Assembly: GCA_001464695.1 (NCBI GenBank)
Contig: LNDQ01000145.1
Location: 1 to 39,594, forward strand
Direction of reading: 5' to 3'
DNA length: 39,594 nt
Source of the DNA: Betaproteobacteria bacterium Ga0077523
GTDB taxonomy: Bacteria; Pseudomonadota; Gammaproteobacteria; Burkholderiales; Ga0077523
Shown here: piece after piece, positions 27,280-36,385 of the stretch
Layout of the letters: every line of letters begins with the position of its first letter
Numbering within the stretch: position 1 is the first letter of the stretch
Translations under genes and position numbers: made by a program
Notes under the pieces: generated by a model
What the model saw: only the letters and a program-made list of their open reading frames with translations
Told to the model about the DNA's origin: nothing
Database searches by the model: none

Positions 27280-28652
27280 CAGTGATCTCCCGCCATGACG
27301 GCATTCGGCGCGAGCCGCGCCACGACCCGTTCCATGCGCATGAAGCGCGACCCCTTCACCAGAACCGTGGTGGTGGCGTTGCTCGCCTGGCTCACGGCTG
27401 CGACCAGCGGATCGAGGTCGCTGAAATGGTGCGCACCCTTGCCGAACGCCCGCACCGCCGCGGCGCTCGCCGCGCCCAGGGCGAACAGCGCGTCGATGCC
27501 ATGCTCACGCGCACTCTCGCCGATCTCCGCATGACGGGCGGCCGCCTCGTCGCCCAGCTCACCCATGTCACCCATCACGAAGATGCGCTTGCCCGGCAGA
27601 CTCGCAAGCCAGACGATGGCCGCCTGCATCGAATCCGGGTTCGCGTTGTAGGTATCGTCGACGACCGCCGCACCGTTCACGCCGACGCTGCGCTGCAGCC
27701 TGCCGCCAGTGCCGCGATAGGCAGACAGGCCGGCAGCGATGGTGACGGGTGCGATTCCGAGTGCGTGGGCCGTCGCCGCCGCGCAGAGCGCGTTGCGGAC
27801 GTTGTGGACCCCGGGTACGCGGATGCGCGCGACCGCCGCTCCGACCGGCGTGTCGATGGTGACGAGACTGCCCTCGGCCGTGAGTTCGTAGGTTCCGGTG
27901 ACGGCTGCCTTGCCGTCGAGCGCGAAATCGATGGTTCGATGTCCAGGTGCGAGTCCGCGCCAGAATGCGCTGTAGTGATCGTCGGCGTTGATCACCTTGA
28001 TGCCCTCGACCGGCAGGCCCTCGAAGATCTCGCCCTTGGCGCGCGCGATGTTGTCGCGCGAACCGAGCTCACCGATATGCGCCGAACCGGCATTGTTGAT
28101 CGCCGCGACCGACGGATGCGTGAGACGGGTGAGATAGGAAATCTCGCCGAGGTGGTTCATGCCCATCTCGATCACCGCATAGCGATGGGCGGGGCGCAGC
28201 CGCAGCAGCATGAGCGGCACACCGATGTCGTTGTTGAGATTGCCGGTGGTCGCGAGCACGGCCTCGTCGCCGGCTTCGGCGCGCAGGATTGCGGCCAGCA
28301 TTTCCTTGACGGTGGTCTTGCCGTTGCTGCCGGTCACGCCCGCGATCGGAATGGCGAAGCGCCCGCGCCACCATTCGGCCAGCGCACCGAGGGCAAGCCG
28401 GGTGTCCGCCACGACGAGGAGCGGGGCGTTCGCGGTCCGTACCTTGGACGCGTCGCTCACCACGGCAGCTGCTGCCCCGGAGGCGAATGCCTGGTCGACG
28501 AAATCGTGACCGTCGAATCGCTCCCCGCTGAGCGCGACGAAAAGATCGCCGCGCACGATTGCGCGACTGTCGGTGGTGACGCTGGTCACTGCGCTGTCCG
28601 GCCCGCGGTGGGCGACACCCGACACGGCCGTCGCCTCAGCGAGTGTGAACAT
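27279..28652 (-). CDS. murF: UDP-N-acetylmuramoyl-tripeptide--D-alanyl-D-alanine ligase
   Basis: A 457-residue Mur ligase that adds D-Ala-D-Ala to the tripeptide. The N-terminal [25 protein letters not shown], the P-loop [37 protein letters not shown], and the C-terminal [10 protein letters not shown] and [10 protein letters not shown] motifs identify it. ATG 28652 overlaps the end of murE by 17 bp, and the stop overlaps the mraY start by one base. Confidence 0.96.
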   Translation of the reverse strand: MFTLAEATAVSGVAHRGPDSAVTSVTTDSRAIVRGDLFVALSGERFDGHDFVDQAFASGAAAAVVSDASKVRTANAPLLVVADTRLALGALAEWWRGRFAIPIAGVTGSNGKTTVKEMLAAILRAEAGDEAVLATTGNLNNDIGVPLMLLRLRPAHRYAVIEMGMNHLGEISYLTRLTHPSVAAINNAGSAHIGELGSRDNIARAKGEIFEGLPVEGIKVINADDHYSAFWRGLAPGHRTIDFALDGKAAVTGTYELTAEGSLVTIDTPVGAAVARIRVPGVHNVRNALCAAATAHALGIAPVTIAAGLSAYRGTGGRLQRSVGVNGAAVVDDTYNANPDSMQAAIVWLASLPGKRIFVMGDMGELGDEAAARHAEIGESAREHGIDALFALGAASAAAVRAFGKGAHHFSDLDPLVAAVSQASNATTTVLVKGSRFMRMERVVARLAPNAVMAGDH

Positions 28653-30126
28653 CGCGATCCTTCCGGTCCGACGTCAGGCCCAGCACGGCGCGCGCCACTT
28701 CGGCGTCGCTGAACGGCAGCCGCACACCGGCGATCTCCTGATAGGTTTCATGACCCTTGCCGGCAATCAGGACCACATCGCCTTCGCGTGCCGAAGCGAT
28801 GGCGCGCGCGATCGCCGCGCCGCGATCCACCTCGATCTCGTGGTTGGCGTGCGCGCCGGCAACCACCTGATCGACGATGTTCCGGGGGTCTTCCGACCGC
28901 GGATTGTCGCTGGTGACGATGGCGAGGTCGGCCAGCCGTGTCGCCACTTCGCCCATCAGCGGACGCTTGCCCGGGTCGCGATCGCCGCCGCAACCGAACA
29001 CGCAGGTGAGGCGCGCACCGCCGTCGTGGCCGACGATCTCGCGCAGCGTCTCGAGCACCTTCTCGAGCGCATCCGGCGTGTGGGCATAGTCCACGACCAC
29101 CAGGGGACACCCCGCGGCTCGAATCATCTCGAGGCGGCCGGCGACCGGTTCCACCTGCGCCAACGCCGCGACGGCATCCTCCAGCTTGAGATCCGCCGTG
29201 AGCAGCACGCCGAGCGTGCCCAGCAGGTTGCTCACGTTGAATCCACCGATCAACGGGCTCGCGAGTTCCGTTTCGCCCCACGGCGTGCGGATCTCGAGGC
29301 GCAGCCCGCGCGTCGACAGGTCGATACGATGACCGGCGATTTCGCCCTGACCGATGCCGTAGCCGAGCACGCGGGTCGATGCGCCGCGCAACCCGAGCGC
29401 CAGTTCGCGTCCGAAGCTGTCGTCGAGATTGATGACGGCGTTGGCGAGGCCCGGCCAGCGGAACAGCTTCGCCTTCGCAGCGCCATAGCTTTCCATGTCG
29501 CCGTGGTAATCGAGATGGTCGCGCGTGAGATTGGTGAAGAGCGCGGTGTCGAATCGGGTGGCGCTGACCCGACCCTGGTCGAGCCCGTGCGAAGACACTT
29601 CCATGGCGACGGCCCGCGCGCCAGCGTCGCGGTAGTGACGCAACTGGCGCTGCAGGCTCACGGCATCGGGTGTGGTGTGCGTCGCGAGGTCGAGCGCTTC
29701 CGGAAAACCGTTGCCGAGCGTGCCGATCACGGCCGTCCGGCGCCCGCAGCGCTGCAAGGACTGCGCGATCCACTGGCTGCAGGAGGTCTTGCCGTTGGTA
29801 CCGGTGACACCGGCCATCCAGAGCTCATGCGACGGATTGCGGTAGACATGCGCGGCGATCGCGCCTGCCTGATCGCGCAGGCCGTTCACTGCCAGGTGCG
29901 GCACACGCCATTCGGTACGCCAGGCGAAATCGTCCGCTTCCCACAACACCGCAGCCGCACCGCGTTCGATCGATTGCGCGATGAAGCGGCGGCCGTCGAA
30001 GCGGCCTCCGGGATATGCGAGAAAGACATCGCCCGGTTGCACGGCGCGACTGTCGGTCGCGAGGTTGCGCACCGGGACACCGAGGCGCGCCAGCAAGGAT
30101 GGATCGAACTCGCGGCGGCCCGTCAC
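28636..30126 (-). CDS. murE: UDP-MurNAc-L-Ala-D-Glu--meso-diaminopimelate ligase
   Basis: A 496-residue Mur ligase adding the third amino acid. The P-loop is GVTGTNGKTSCSQW. The motifs LATDSRAVQPGDVFLAYPG, EVSSHGLDQGRV, NLTRDHLDYHGDM and VVVDYAHTPDAL are present. The segment SDNPRSEDP contains DNPR, the signature that binds meso-diaminopimelate, so the peptidoglycan is predicted to be the DAP type of Gram-negative bacteria. GTG 30126 overlaps the ftsI TGA as GTGA. There is no separate ATG with a better signal. Confidence 0.96.
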   Translation of the reverse strand: MTGRREFDPSLLARLGVPVRNLATDSRAVQPGDVFLAYPGGRFDGRRFIAQSIERGAAAVLWEADDFAWRTEWRVPHLAVNGLRDQAGAIAAHVYRNPSHELWMAGVTGTNGKTSCSQWIAQSLQRCGRRTAVIGTLGNGFPEALDLATHTTPDAVSLQRQLRHYRDAGARAVAMEVSSHGLDQGRVSATRFDTALFTNLTRDHLDYHGDMESYGAAKAKLFRWPGLANAVINLDDSFGRELALGLRGASTRVLGYGIGQGEIAGHRIDLSTRGLRLEIRTPWGETELASPLIGGFNVSNLLGTLGVLLTADLKLEDAVAALAQVEPVAGRLEMIRAAGCPLVVVDYAHTPDALEKVLETLREIVGHDGGARLTCVFGCGGDRDPGKRPLMGEVATRLADLAIVTSDNPRSEDPRNIVDQVVAGAHANHEIEVDRGAAIARAIASAREGDVVLIAGKGHETYQEIAGVRLPFSDAEVARAVLGLTSDRKDRDVHTR

Positions 30127-31859
30127 ACTTCCTCCGCCACTTCGGGGACTTCGTCGATCGGTCCCTTGAGGATCACCGGTGCGTCCGGCGGCACGGCGAG
30201 CATGCGCAACGCGCCGGACATCACGGCCGAGAACACCGGGGCCGCGACGGTGCCACCGTAGTACTGACCGGCACTCGGCTCGTCGATCAACACGGCGATC
30301 AGCAGACGAGGATCGGAGGCCGGCGCGAACCCGATGAACGACGAGGCGTAGCGGTCGGGGGCGTATTGACCATTCACGAGCTTGTGCGCGGTACCGGTCT
30401 TCCCGGCCACGTGATAGCCCATGACCTGGGCGCGCGGCGCCGTGCCGCCCGGTTCGGTGACGAGCTGCATCATGCGGCGCAGGATCGTGGCCGTCTCGGC
30501 GGAGATGACGCGCATGCCGGCCACCGGTTCGTCGCGGCGCACCAGCGTGACCGGCAGCAATTCTCCGTCGTTGCAGAAGATGGTGTACGCGCGGGCGAGT
30601 TGCATCAGGCTCACGGAAATGCCGTGGCCGTAGCTCATGGTCGCCTGCTCGATCGGGCGCCAGGAGCGGTAATCGCGCAGGCGGCCACCCACCTCGCCGG
30701 GGAAGCCTGAGCGCGGGACCGCACCGAAACCGACCGACGAAAACATCTCCCAGAGGCGCTGCGATGGCAACGCCAGCGCCATCTTCGCAGTACCGACGTT
30801 CGACGACTTCTGGATGACCTGCGCCACCGTGAGGTTCACTGCCGAGGCGTGGGCGTCGCGGATGGTCGCTGGTCCGAGTGTCAGCGATCCGCCGGCGGTC
30901 TGCACGAAGGAATCCGGGCGAAACACACCCGCCTCCAGCGCCGCCGCCACCGTGAATGGCTTCAACGTCGAACCCGGTTCGAACAGGTCGGTGACGGCGC
31001 GGTTGCGCGCACGCACTGCGTTGTAGCGCGTTCGGTTGTTGGGGTTGTAGGTGGGTGCGTTGGCAAGCGCCAGCACCTCACCGGTCTTCACGTCGAGCAC
31101 CACGATGCCACCGGCCTTCGCCTGGTGCAGGTTCACCGCCGCCTTCAGTTCGCGATAGGCGAGGTACTGCAGCTTCAAGTCGATCGACAGTGCGAGATCG
31201 CGGCCCTCTTGCGGCGCGCGGATGCTCGCCACGTCCTCCACGACGCGGCCGAGCCGGTCGCGAATCACACGGCGGCTGCCGGGGCGGCCGGCGAGCCAAT
31301 CCTGATAGGCGAGTTCGAGACCTTCCTGTCCCTTGTCGTCGACGTCGGTGAAGCCGACCACGTGCGAGAGCGTCTCGCCCGCCGGGTAATAGCGGCGATA
31401 CTCGCGTTGCAGGAAGACGCCGGGCAGATCGAGCTTGACCACCTTGGCCGCCTGCTCCGGCGGCAACTGCCGCTTCAGGTAGACGAAATCACGCTCGCGA
31501 TTGGCGAACCGCGCCTTGATCTCGCCCGGCTCCATGCCGAGCAGCTTGGCGAGCTGCTCCCTCTGATAGGCCGTGAGGTCAGCATCACCGGGGCTCGTCC
31601 AAACCGATTCCACGGGCGTCGAGATGGCAACCGGTTCACCGTGGCGGTCGGTGATCATGCCGCGATGGGCCGAAAGCACCAGTGGTCGCGAGGCGTACCG
31701 CGATGCGCCTTCGCGTTGCAGGAAGTCGCGCTGCGGCCCCTGCAGGTAGAGCGCGCGCACCAGCAGCACCGCGAACGCGCCAACGAAGAGCGCGAACACG
31801 AATCGCGTGCGCCAGGCGGGCAGACGCAGCGAGAGCTGCGGGTGGGCCGCCGGGTTCAT
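30123..31859 (-). CDS. ftsI: septal penicillin-binding protein 3 (FtsI)
   Basis: A 578-residue class B PBP, the transpeptidase partner of FtsW. It has an N-terminal cytoplasmic segment, one transmembrane helix (RFVFALFVGAFAVLLVRALY, residues about 18-37), a PBP dimerisation domain and a transpeptidase domain. The active-site motifs are EPGSTLKPF (SxxK), SSN (IQKSSNVGTAKM) and KTGTAHK. I choose ATG 31859, which overlaps the ftsL TGA (ATGA), rather than the in-frame extension to 32000 that lies inside ftsL. Its stop overlaps the murE start. Confidence 0.97.
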   Translation of the reverse strand: MNPAAHPQLSLRLPAWRTRFVFALFVGAFAVLLVRALYLQGPQRDFLQREGASRYASRPLVLSAHRGMITDRHGEPVAISTPVESVWTSPGDADLTAYQREQLAKLLGMEPGEIKARFANRERDFVYLKRQLPPEQAAKVVKLDLPGVFLQREYRRYYPAGETLSHVVGFTDVDDKGQEGLELAYQDWLAGRPGSRRVIRDRLGRVVEDVASIRAPQEGRDLALSIDLKLQYLAYRELKAAVNLHQAKAGGIVVLDVKTGEVLALANAPTYNPNNRTRYNAVRARNRAVTDLFEPGSTLKPFTVAAALEAGVFRPDSFVQTAGGSLTLGPATIRDAHASAVNLTVAQVIQKSSNVGTAKMALALPSQRLWEMFSSVGFGAVPRSGFPGEVGGRLRDYRSWRPIEQATMSYGHGISVSLMQLARAYTIFCNDGELLPVTLVRRDEPVAGMRVISAETATILRRMMQLVTEPGGTAPRAQVMGYHVAGKTGTAHKLVNGQYAPDRYASSFIGFAPASDPRLLIAVLIDEPSAGQYYGGTVAAPVFSAVMSGALRMLAVPPDAPVILKGPIDEVPEVAEEV

Positions 31860-32140
31860 TGCGTCACCACGGGCGTACCCGGCGAGACGATGCGGATGCG
31901 CGACTGCGGCGGCACGCGCATCTTGAGCGAATCGCCAGCCACCTTTTCGATGCGCGAATGCATGGCCCAGGTGCTCTGCTCGAGCTGCAGTTGGCCCCAC
32001 TCCACGTCGAGCTGCTTCGCGACGTCCTGCTCCTTCTGCAGTTCGACGAATGACTTGCGCGCCTCGTGCTGGGACGTGACCACACCCAGCGCACAGAGCA
32101 CGGCAATGCCGATCAACAGCAGGTTGAGGCGGGCGATCAT
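31856..32140 (-). CDS. ftsL: cell division protein FtsL
   Basis: A 94-residue bitopic protein. One transmembrane helix near the N-terminus ([20 protein letters not shown], residues 5-24) is followed by a leucine-rich coiled coil ([20 protein letters not shown]). FtsL pairs with FtsB and FtsQ and helps activate FtsWI. Both ends overlap neighbours by 4 bp (ATGA with rsmH and with ftsI). Size, topology and position agree. Sequence conservation in this family is low, so context carries much of the weight. Confidence 0.9.
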   Translation of the reverse strand: MIARLNLLLIGIAVLCALGVVTSQHEARKSFVELQKEQDVAKQLDVEWGQLQLEQSTWAMHSRIEKVAGDSLKMRVPPQSRIRIVSPGTPVVTQ

Positions 32141-33046
32141 GCCGCGATGCGCTCCAGGGTGCGCATCACCGCGCTGCGCGCGCGCGGGTTCGCTGCGATC
32201 TCGGCGCTCGAAGCGCGCTGGGCCTTGCCGACCAGACGGAATTTCGGTGCCGGAATATCGGCGGCACGGATCGGCAGCCGCGGCGGCAGCGGGGGCGGCG
32301 AAGCGGCTTCGCGCATGGCGCGCTTCACGATCCTGTCCTCCAGAGAATGAAAGCTGATCACGGTCAGACGCCCTCCCGCCGCCAGCCGGTCCATGGACGC
32401 CGGCAGCGCTAACGCCAGTTCCTCAAGCTCCTGATTGACGTGAATCCGTAGAGCTTGAAAGGTACGCGTCGCCGGGTCCTGGCCTGGCTCGCGCGTACGG
32501 ACGGCTTCTGCCACGAGCGTGGCAAGTTGCCGTGTTGTGCCGAGAGGCTGTCGGGCCCGAGCCGCAACAATCGCTCTTGCAATCTGCTCAGCAAACCGTT
32601 CTTCGCCATGGGTGCGGATAACCTCCCCGATCTCCTGTTGTTGCGCCCGCGCGAGCCAAGCCGCCGCGCTTTCGCCGCGCGTCGGATCCATGCGCATGTC
32701 GAGCGGCCCGTCCCGGCGGAAGCTGAAACCCCGCGCGGGATCGTCGAGCTGCGGCGACGACACGCCGAGATCGAGCAGCACGCCATCCACCTGCGTGATG
32801 CCCGCCTCGTCCAGCACCCGCGCGATCGATGGCACGCGCCGCGGCCACCGCTTCCGGATCGCGATCGATCGCCTGCAGGCGACCCTGCGGGCCCAGTGCC
32901 GCGAGAATCATCCGGCTGTGGCCGCCGCGACCGAAGGTCGCGTCCACGTAGATGCCGTCCGGGCGCACGGCCAGTGCCGCCAGCGCCTCGGCTGCCAGCA
33001 CCGGAGCGTGAATGGCCGCGACGCCCGCGGACGCCGTGGCGATCAC
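32137..33046 (-). CDS. rsmH: 16S rRNA m4C1402 methyltransferase RsmH, apparent frameshift near 32833
   Basis: RsmH (MraW) methylates N4 of C1402 in 16S rRNA. GTG 33046 overlaps the mraZ stop as GTGA and gives [16 protein letters not shown], then [18 protein letters not shown] and the SAM-binding [16 protein letters not shown] up to about residue 72. The family then has a segment of about 15-17 residues containing RF and H-FS motifs, which is absent. The sequence resumes in another frame at about 32829 as [20 protein letters not shown] and is complete from there ([48 protein letters not shown]). The missing length is 3n+2 bp. GTG 32835 could start a 232-residue C-terminal fragment lacking part of the SAM site. 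A sequence gap is as likely as a real mutation. Confidence 0.93.
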
Positions 33047-33483
33047 AGGGCGAAATTCTCCATCCCCGGTGGCAGCGTGTCGGATTGTCCGAGAGTGGCG
33101 AGCTGCGCTTCCCACGCCTCGGTACTCCAGACTTCGAAGTGCGAACCCTGGCCGACCATCATCACCTGACGATCGATGCCGGCGAATTTGCGCAGTTCGG
33201 GCGAAACCAGCACACGGCCGCTCGCGTCCAGCTCGAGTTCTTCGGCGAAACCGACCAGCAGCCGTTTCCAGAGGCTGGTCTGAGGATCGAAGCTCGAGAA
33301 ACCCATGATCCGCGCACGGATCGGTTCCCACGCCGGTGCGGGATACAGCAGCAGGCATCGATGAGGGTGAGCTGTTAGTACTAACTTACTCTGGGATTCA
33401 GAGAGCAAGCGGTCCCGCTGCCGGGTTGGAACCACCAACCGGCCTTTCGCATCGAGACTGAGCTGTGCCGCTCCCTGGAACAT
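33043..33483 (-). CDS. mraZ: transcriptional regulator MraZ
   Basis: A 146-residue protein with two SpoVT/AbrB-like domains ([20 protein letters not shown] at the N-terminus, and [20 protein letters not shown] around residues 80-99). MraZ is the DNA-binding first gene of dcw clusters and usually represses its own promoter by binding spaced TGGGN repeats. A matching set lies at 33522-33546. Length and N-terminus are normal. Its stop overlaps the rsmH start. Confidence 0.96.
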   Translation of the reverse strand: MFQGAAQLSLDAKGRLVVPTRQRDRLLSESQSKLVLTAHPHRCLLLYPAPAWEPIRARIMGFSSFDPQTSLWKRLLVGFAEELELDASGRVLVSPELRKFAGIDRQVMMVGQGSHFEVWSTEAWEAQLATLGQSDTLPPGMENFAL

Positions 33484-33521
33484 GCGTTCGACATCCGCCT
33501 TGGCACTGATTCTACAAAGAA

Positions 33522-33546
33522 ACCCACTTTATCCAACTTTTTCCCA
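33522..33546 (-). promoter_or_regulatory. MraZ operator: three 10-bp spaced repeats
   Basis: On the minus strand TGGGA (33546-33542), TTGGA (33536-33532) and TGGGT (33526-33522) recur with an exact 10-bp period, the known MraZ-box layout of TGGGN repeats with 5-bp spacers. The middle repeat deviates at one position. The first repeat touches the -10 box of the candidate promoter, so bound MraZ would block RNA polymerase. Confidence 0.8.
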
Positions 33547-33574
33547 CTCTATTGCATAGTTTCGACAGGGTCAA
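33546..33574 (-). promoter_or_regulatory. candidate dcw (mraZ) promoter
   Basis: On the minus strand TTGACC (33574-33569) is separated by 17 bp from TAGAGT (33551-33546). The boxes match consensus at 5/6 and 4/6. Transcription would begin near 33539, within the MraZ repeats, about 55 bp before the mraZ ATG. Confidence 0.6.
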
Positions 33575-33680
33575 GGATAACTTTAGGGATTTCTCAAGCA
33601 GGACAATGACTTATGGGAAAGTCCTCAAATTCGATGGAAGTAAGGTCTTAACCCACTATGATTCATGTGGTTATCTGGTA

Positions 33681-33703
33681 TTTCTCATGTAATTAATGAG
33701 AAA
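33681..33703. repeat. AT-rich palindrome beside the rnpB terminator
   Basis: TTTCTCAT (33681-33688) and ATGAGAAA (33696-33703) are perfect complements around GTAATTA. The right arm overlaps the T-run of the rnpB terminator. The AT-rich stretch from about 33560 to 33700 otherwise shows no gene. The palindrome could be an operator or an extra terminator stem. Confidence 0.5.
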
Positions 33704-33729
33704 AGGCCTGTCGCTGCCCGCCGACAGGC
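33701..33729 (-). terminator. rnpB intrinsic terminator
   Basis: On the minus strand GCCTGTCG (33729-33722) pairs with CGACAGGC (33713-33706) around an 8-bp loop, followed by CTTTTCTC. It lies about 75 bp after the 3' end of mature RNase P RNA, a usual place for the end of the rnpB precursor. Confidence 0.8.
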
Positions 33730-33803
33730 GCGATGGGGCAGAGTCGCCGGCATTCATGCACTACAGGCATGAGTGGGCTGGCGCGAAAATCAGGGATCAG
33801 TGT

Positions 33804-34132
<329 letters not shown>

Positions 34133-34185
34133 TTATCGCAGGCTCGAGGCTATACTCCTCATCTTGTCGTTCCCCTCAGGCCTCG

Positions 34186-35418
34186 ATGTCTGCAACTGCA
34201 GCCGCTCTCGATCAGTCCTTCCGCCGCGACGCCCACGTCATCGGGCTCGTTGGTCTTGCCCACGGCACTTCGCATTTCTTCCACCTGATCGTGGCGCCGC
34301 TGTTTCCGTGGCTCAAGATCCATTTCGGCTTGAGCTACGCCGAGTTGGGCCTGCTCGTTTCGGTCTTCTTCGTGATCTCCGGCGTGGGCCAGGCCACCGC
34401 GGGCTTCGTGGTGGACCGCGTCGGCGCCCTGCCCGTGCTGCTTGCCGGCGTCGCACTGCTCGGCCTTTCTGCTCTCGCGTTGGCCGTGGCCCAGAACTAT
34501 CCGATGCTGATGCTGGGTGCTGCCATCGCAGGCCTGGGCAACTGCGTGTTCCATCCGGCCGACTTCACCCTCCTCAACCGGCGCGTCAGTTCGTCGCGGC
34601 TGGCGCACGCCTTCAGCGTGCACGGCATCGCGGGCACGCTGGGTTGGGCCGCGGCACCTGTCTTCCTTGGCGGACTCGCCGTGACGATCGGCTGGCGCGG
34701 CGCGCTGGTCGGTGCCGCAGTCCTCGCGTTCGGCGTGCTGACGTTGCTCGTGGTCAATCGCGGCGTGCTCGGCTCCGAAGAATCGCCGCGTGCGGGCCAT
34801 CCGGCAGCGAAGCATGCGGCCTCGAGCCTCGAGTTCCTGCGCATTCCCGCCGTATGGATGTGTTTCGCCTTTTTCTTCATCACGTCCATGGCGCTCGGCG
34901 GCATCCAGACCTTCATGCCGGCCGCGCTGTACGATCTCTACGATGCGCCGCTGTCGCTCACGTCCATCAGCATCACCCTGTTCATGCTGTCGTATGCGGC
35001 AGGGATGGTGGGCGGCGGCTTTCTCGCCGCACGAACCCGGCACCATGAGCGCATCATCGCGGGCGCTTTCCTGCTGATGGCCGCGATGGCGATCCTGATC
35101 GGCATCGGCGCGCTGACGCTGCCGGTGATCGCCGCGGCGATCATCGTGATGGGTCTCGGCGCGGGCATCGCAGGTCCGTCGCGCGACCTTCTGGTACGGG
35201 CCGCGGCCCCGCGCAATGCGACCGGCCGTGTCTACGGCGTGGTCTATTCCGGGCTCGACGTCGGGTTGTCGCTGTCGCCGCTGCTGTTCGGCGCGATGAT
35301 GGACGCCCATCACCCCGGCTGGGTCTTCGTGATGATTGGTATCTTCCAGGCGGCAGCCTTGCTGACCGCAGTCGGCGTGAGCCAGAACACCGCGGCACGC
35401 CGCGAACAGGTGGCATGA
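34186..35418 (+). CDS. MFS transporter, fosmidomycin-resistance (Fsr)-like
   Basis: A 410-residue membrane protein with about twelve hydrophobic helices in two halves. The N-terminal segment HVIGLVGLAHGTSHFFHLIV, then GFVVDRVGALPVLL after helix 2, AIAGLGNCVFHPADFTLLNR and HGIAGTLGWAAAP resemble the Fsr-like branch of the major facilitator superfamily. The substrate is unknown. ATG 34186 lies about 53 bp from the present rnpB 5' end, in divergent orientation. TATACT (34151-34156) could be its -10, but no good -35 is seen. Its TGA overlaps the next start codon by 4 bp, so the two genes are likely co-translated. Confidence 0.88.
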   Translation: MSATAAALDQSFRRDAHVIGLVGLAHGTSHFFHLIVAPLFPWLKIHFGLSYAELGLLVSVFFVISGVGQATAGFVVDRVGALPVLLAGVALLGLSALALAVAQNYPMLMLGAAIAGLGNCVFHPADFTLLNRRVSSSRLAHAFSVHGIAGTLGWAAAPVFLGGLAVTIGWRGALVGAAVLAFGVLTLLVVNRGVLGSEESPRAGHPAAKHAASSLEFLRIPAVWMCFAFFFITSMALGGIQTFMPAALYDLYDAPLSLTSISITLFMLSYAAGMVGGGFLAARTRHHERIIAGAFLLMAAMAILIGIGALTLPVIAAAIIVMGLGAGIAGPSRDLLVRAAAPRNATGRVYGVVYSGLDVGLSLSPLLFGAMMDAHHPGWVFVMIGIFQAAALLTAVGVSQNTAARREQVA

Positions 35419-36275
35419 CAATGGCAGCAAGTTCCGATACAACCAGCATGGCGCTCTTCTGCGACTTCGAGAACGTGGCACTCGGCGTGCGCGACGCGAA
35501 GTACGAGAAGTTCGACATCAAGAAGATTCTGGAGCGCCTGCTGCTGAAAGGCAGCATCGTCGTCAAGAAGGCCTACTGCGACTGGGATCGCTACAAGAGC
35601 TTCAAGGCCCCGATGCACGAAGCGTCGTTCGAGCTGATCGAGATTCCGCACGTGCGACAGTCCGGCAAGAACTCCGCCGACATCCGCATGGTCGTCGATG
35701 CCCTCGATCTTTGCTACACCAAGTCGCACGTGGACACCTTCGTGCTCATCACCGGCGATTCCGATTTCTCGCCGCTCGTGTCGAAGCTGCGCGAGAACAA
35801 CAAGACCGTCATCGGCGTGGGGGTGAAGAAGTCCACTTCCGATCTGCTCATCGCGAACTGCGACGAGTTCATCTACTACGACGATCTGGTGCGCGAGAAG
35901 CCGAAGAAGCAGGCATCGACGCGCCGCAAGTCACCGGCAAAGGCGGCACCGAAGAACGGCAGTGCGGAGCCGACCATCGAGAACGACGCCGACCGGGTGC
36001 CGAAGACCGAGGAGGAAAAGCGCCAGGAAGCCATCGACGTCGTGATGGAAACCGTCGAAGCGCTCTTCGAGGAGCGCGGTGCCGAGGACAAGATCTGGGG
36101 CTCGATGGTGAAGCAGGCATTGAAGCGCCGCAATCCCGGTTTCAACGAGAGCTACTACGGCTTCGGATCGTTCAGCAAACTGCTGGACGAAGCGGAATCC
36201 CGGAAGCTGCTCGAGCTCGAGCACGACGAGAAATCCGGCGGCGTGATCGTCCGCGGCTTCAACGCGGACTGGTGA
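35415..36275 (+). CDS. NYN-domain putative ribonuclease with C-terminal LOTUS/OST-HTH domain
   Basis: A 286-residue protein. Residues 10-158 form a NYN (PIN-like) domain: ALFCDFENVALG with Asp17, SADIRMVVDAL with Asp89 and Asp95, and LITGDSDFSPLV with Asp115 and Asp117. Together these give the acidic cluster expected for metal-dependent RNA cleavage. A basic, low-complexity linker (KKQASTRRKSPAKAAPK) follows. Residues about 200-280 resemble an OST-HTH/LOTUS domain (IWGSMVKQALKRRNPGF, YYGFGSFSKLLDEAE), a module that binds RNA or partner proteins. The family resembles LabA-like bacterial NYN proteins, with largely unknown targets. The start overlaps the transporter stop as ATGA. A second in-frame ATG at 35421 is possible. 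Confidence 0.9.
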   Translation: MTMAASSDTTSMALFCDFENVALGVRDAKYEKFDIKKILERLLLKGSIVVKKAYCDWDRYKSFKAPMHEASFELIEIPHVRQSGKNSADIRMVVDALDLCYTKSHVDTFVLITGDSDFSPLVSKLRENNKTVIGVGVKKSTSDLLIANCDEFIYYDDLVREKPKKQASTRRKSPAKAAPKNGSAEPTIENDADRVPKTEEEKRQEAIDVVMETVEALFEERGAEDKIWGSMVKQALKRRNPGFNESYYGFGSFSKLLDEAESRKLLELEHDEKSGGVIVRGFNADW

Positions 36276-36283
36276 TGTAACCT

Positions 36284-36382
36284 CAGCCCATCGGGGGGAA
36301 CGTCACTTCAGCCCTCGCCGGGCCGCCCCTAGAGGGCTGGCCCCCTTGGGGGGGAAGGGCCGCAGGCCCATCGGGGGGGTCT
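36284..36382. repeat. intergenic repeat, family B, copy 2
   Basis: Contains CAGCCCATCGGGGGGAACGTCAC, then AGCCCTCGCCGGGCC, a 19-bp insert (GCCCCTAGAGGGCTGGCCC), CTTGGGGGGGAAGGGCCGC and CCCATCGGGGGGGTCTAC. The terminal block occurs twice within the copy (36288-36306 and 36367-36382), so this looks like a partial unit joined to a full one. It separates two convergent genes and ends 3 bp before the stop of the next gene. The related copy is at 15913-15970. Confidence 0.7.
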
Positions 36383-36385
36383 ACC

